Below are positions 61,876 to 64,000 of a stretch of 64,000 nucleotides of DNA, piece by piece. The position numbers and the translations under genes are program-made. Under the pieces are notes generated by a model. That model saw nothing but the letters and a program-made list of their open reading frames with translations, made no database searches and was not told the origin of the DNA. Every line of letters begins with the position of its first letter. Positions within the stretch are counted from its first letter, which is position 1. Source of the DNA: Rostratula benghalensis (taxonomy: Eukaryota > Chordata > Aves > Charadriiformes > Rostratulidae); contig VXAI01000117.1 in assembly GCA_013399305.1 (NCBI GenBank), positions 392,742 to 456,741 on the forward strand, given 5' to 3'.

Positions 61876-64000
61876 ACCATTTAAATTTACTTAAATATGA
61901 TAACTTCTACGAGCTGCAAACCTTTAAAAACCCCTAAATGTGACCGTGTGGTTTTTTATCCAACGAAGGACTTGAGAACGTACATAACTAGTGAGAGTTT
62001 GGGGTCTAAAGTAACTACAGGAACAAGGGGGAAATCTGCAAGGACTGAGGGAGGAAGGGTGTTGCAGGCCAGGTTTGGCAAGTCTTCAGGCTTTTAAGTA
62101 TTCAGCCGAGGTCCTGGTGGGGCTTTTCAGAAACACAGCAGGAGCCTATCTCCACCTTTATGTATCTGATGAAAGTCTTGTCTCCTGGGTCAGTGTCACA
62201 GACCTTCTGAAATGTTACCCCTGCCAGCTGCTGTTATTACTTGATATACCTTTATGCTTCACTTTTATTAATGACAGGTGGGATCAGGCTTAGACTAACT
62301 CACCTATTTTATTCTTATGCAAGCTGCCTTCAGGCAAAACAGTCTACACGTGAAGAAGGTAAGTCATGTGAGGAAATTTTTTGAGTGGCCAGTCTTTAGC
62401 AGTTGGAGTTTTGACGTGTTTGAGACCATAAGTCCTACTTTGCATATTGTTATTGAAGATTTTTAGAATCAAAGCATTGATTCTGGGTTGTTGATTATTA
62501 ACAAGCACAGGAATACCTGCCTCATCAAGACTGTCAGAAATTAGTCTGAGAAAGGTGGTGTCACTAGAATAGAAAAATCCACTTTGTCTTCTCCAGTGGA
62601 TTCCAAATCTCTGCATTGCGTCGCATCTGCCCCAAGGGCTCCCAGTCACTCATTCACTGGAACATCGATCAGTCTCCAGTTACCTGAGGGACTGCTGACC
62701 TTGACCTACCATGGTCCCTCCAAGGACCAGATGTACAGATGAGACACTTGTGGGTAGAACTGACCAGTAACTCGAAGCTGGGTCTTTGGAAGGATGAGGA
62801 CAGAGGTGAACACCAGCACCACTCAAGGGAAGCCAGAAGCACTTCCTACCTTTTCTTACAACAGCTTGTCAAACCCATTAAAGTCTAATCTAAGTTCTAA
62901 GAGAAGAAAATAAGAATATTTTAGTATAAAAATGTGTTATATCCTTCAACATGTTTGAGGATAGCTCATTTATCCTGACTTGAAGAGCCCAGGTAGACTG
63001 TTCAGGAGCAAGGATGGGTATTGGATGCAGTGTCAGGCCCAGAAATGATAAAGACTTTCTGCCTGGAGAACAGCAACACCATGCACGAATTGCTGGGAGA
63101 AGGAATTTTAACCAACAGCAGCATCACAAAACGCTCATAAAAATAGCCACAGAACATCATCAGTCAGACAGGGCTTTGAATGTCTTTTGCAAAAGAACCT
63201 CCAGAGTCTTTCTTCTTTTTTTTTTTAATTAATTTAGAAACCTGTGTTGATGCCACAGGAGTCCCAGCATGTACTTCCAAATACCTTTGAACCGCTTCCT
63301 GATAAGGGCTTTGAAATTTAAACTGGACATTCATGGGGAGCAATATATAGATTTCCGAATGCAGCTCTACAGAGGTCACCATTGCTATCTGCCTCAGAAT
63401 TTTTCCAAGAGAAAGCAGGCCCCCTCCTCAACCACCACAGGTCAGAACCCCCTATATTAATATCAACTGCCCCAGCTTTCAGGTCACAGGGGCACATATA
63501 GACCAGGCTGTGAGTGCAGCGGCTGGTGAGAGGATGACAACCTCTGGGTAGAATGGCTGGTTTGGGGCTGGACTCGCTGAAATCATCCTAGGACGAATTG
63601 ACAAACCTCCTGAGTCAGAGCCTGCAAACTGTTAATTAAGCCCTTCCCTTGACATGGTTACTGAAACTCCTGGTTCTTGCCTTGCCATGTATTTACGTGT
63701 ATATAAAGTATATATGTGACTACATAAATCTTTTTGAAGGTGGTTTTACACGACATAACAAAATATTCCAACTCATTTACACATTTTTTCTTTCTCTTTT
63801 TTTCTTGTTCTTTCTTTTCCTTTTTCTTTATCTTTTTCTTTCTTCTTTCCTTCTCTTTTTTCTTTTTTTCTTTTTTTCTCTTTTTCCTCTTTCTCCTCTT
63901 TCCTTTTTCCTTTCCTTTCCTTTCCTTTCCTTTCCTTTCCTTTCCTTTCCTTTCCTTTCCTTTCCTTTCCTTTCCTTTCCTTTCCTTTCCTTTCCTTTCC
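61876..64000. other. Intergenic DNA downstream of RFX4
   Basis: No exon was recognised. In mammals RIC8B follows RFX4, but none of it is visible here. The stretch 62650-63480 has moderate-length open frames (up to about 100 codons) with no familiar motif and no repeat that I can name. It ends in a polypyrimidine tract. Confidence 0.7.
63831..64000. repeat. 170-nt polypyrimidine tract ending in (TTTCC)19
   Basis: Uninterrupted C/T on the + strand from 63831 to the window end. It is irregular at first, then a pure pentanucleotide TTTCC repeat from 63906 (19 units visible, continuing past the edge). A further C/T-rich lead-in begins near 63784, broken by one G and one A. Mirror-symmetric homopurine/homopyrimidine DNA of this kind can form triplex structures. 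Confidence 0.97.

Noticed and set aside
61876..64000. First exon or 5' UTR of a downstream neighbour such as RIC8B
   Set aside because: No CpG island or recognisable coding exon; the region is AT-rich and ends in a simple repeat.
1..64000. Prokaryotic operon, phage, CRISPR or defence system
   Set aside because: Exon-intron structure, CR1 elements and poly(A) signals show vertebrate nuclear DNA; no such features are present.

Overview
The window is vertebrate nuclear DNA, most likely from a bird. It is AT-rich with isolated GC-richer patches. The only abundant transposons are CR1 LINE fragments, several ending in the tail of repeated ATTCTGTG units typical of avian and reptilian CR1. Introns are moderate in size, and exons carry canonical GT/AG borders. 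No prokaryotic gene organisation, CRISPR array, rRNA or intact tRNA was found.

One protein-coding gene fills the window. It is RFX4 (regulatory factor X4, a winged-helix transcription factor of brain and testis) on the + strand. Fourteen exons from 10495 to 60574 splice in a single uninterrupted frame into 630 residues plus a stop. The product begins inside the RFX DNA-binding domain ([15 protein letters not shown], then GQSK/YHYYG). It continues through the conserved B, C and dimerisation regions and a Pro/Ser/Tyr-rich tail, and ends in the RFX4 C terminus (GEATTGWAK). The first roughly 105 residues, including the first half of the DNA-binding domain, must be encoded upstream, so 1-10494 is read as intron. 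The 3' UTR runs from 60575 to about 61875 and has a cluster of poly(A) signals. From there to 64000 is intergenic DNA ending in a long polypyrimidine tract that becomes a pure (TTTCC)n repeat at the window edge.

Between the exons lie CR1 fragments in both orientations (1.0, 11.8, 33.9, 42.7, 44.1, 45.1 and 47.7 kb), an older CR1/L3-like relic near 2.5 kb, tRNA-derived SINE relics (13.5, 36.8 and 37.1 kb), homopolymer tracts, and some inverted repeats. Two CpG-enriched, non-repeat patches (about 12.28-12.62 kb and 58.86-59.86 kb) are the best candidates for intronic regulatory elements.

I found no convincing previously undescribed system. The more interesting items are a 15-bp inverted repeat in the 6.8-kb intron, a 14-bp perfect hairpin just upstream of an exon, a NAGNAG acceptor that would add or drop one alanine, the CpG-rich patches, and a Pumilio-type site overlapping a poly(A) signal.
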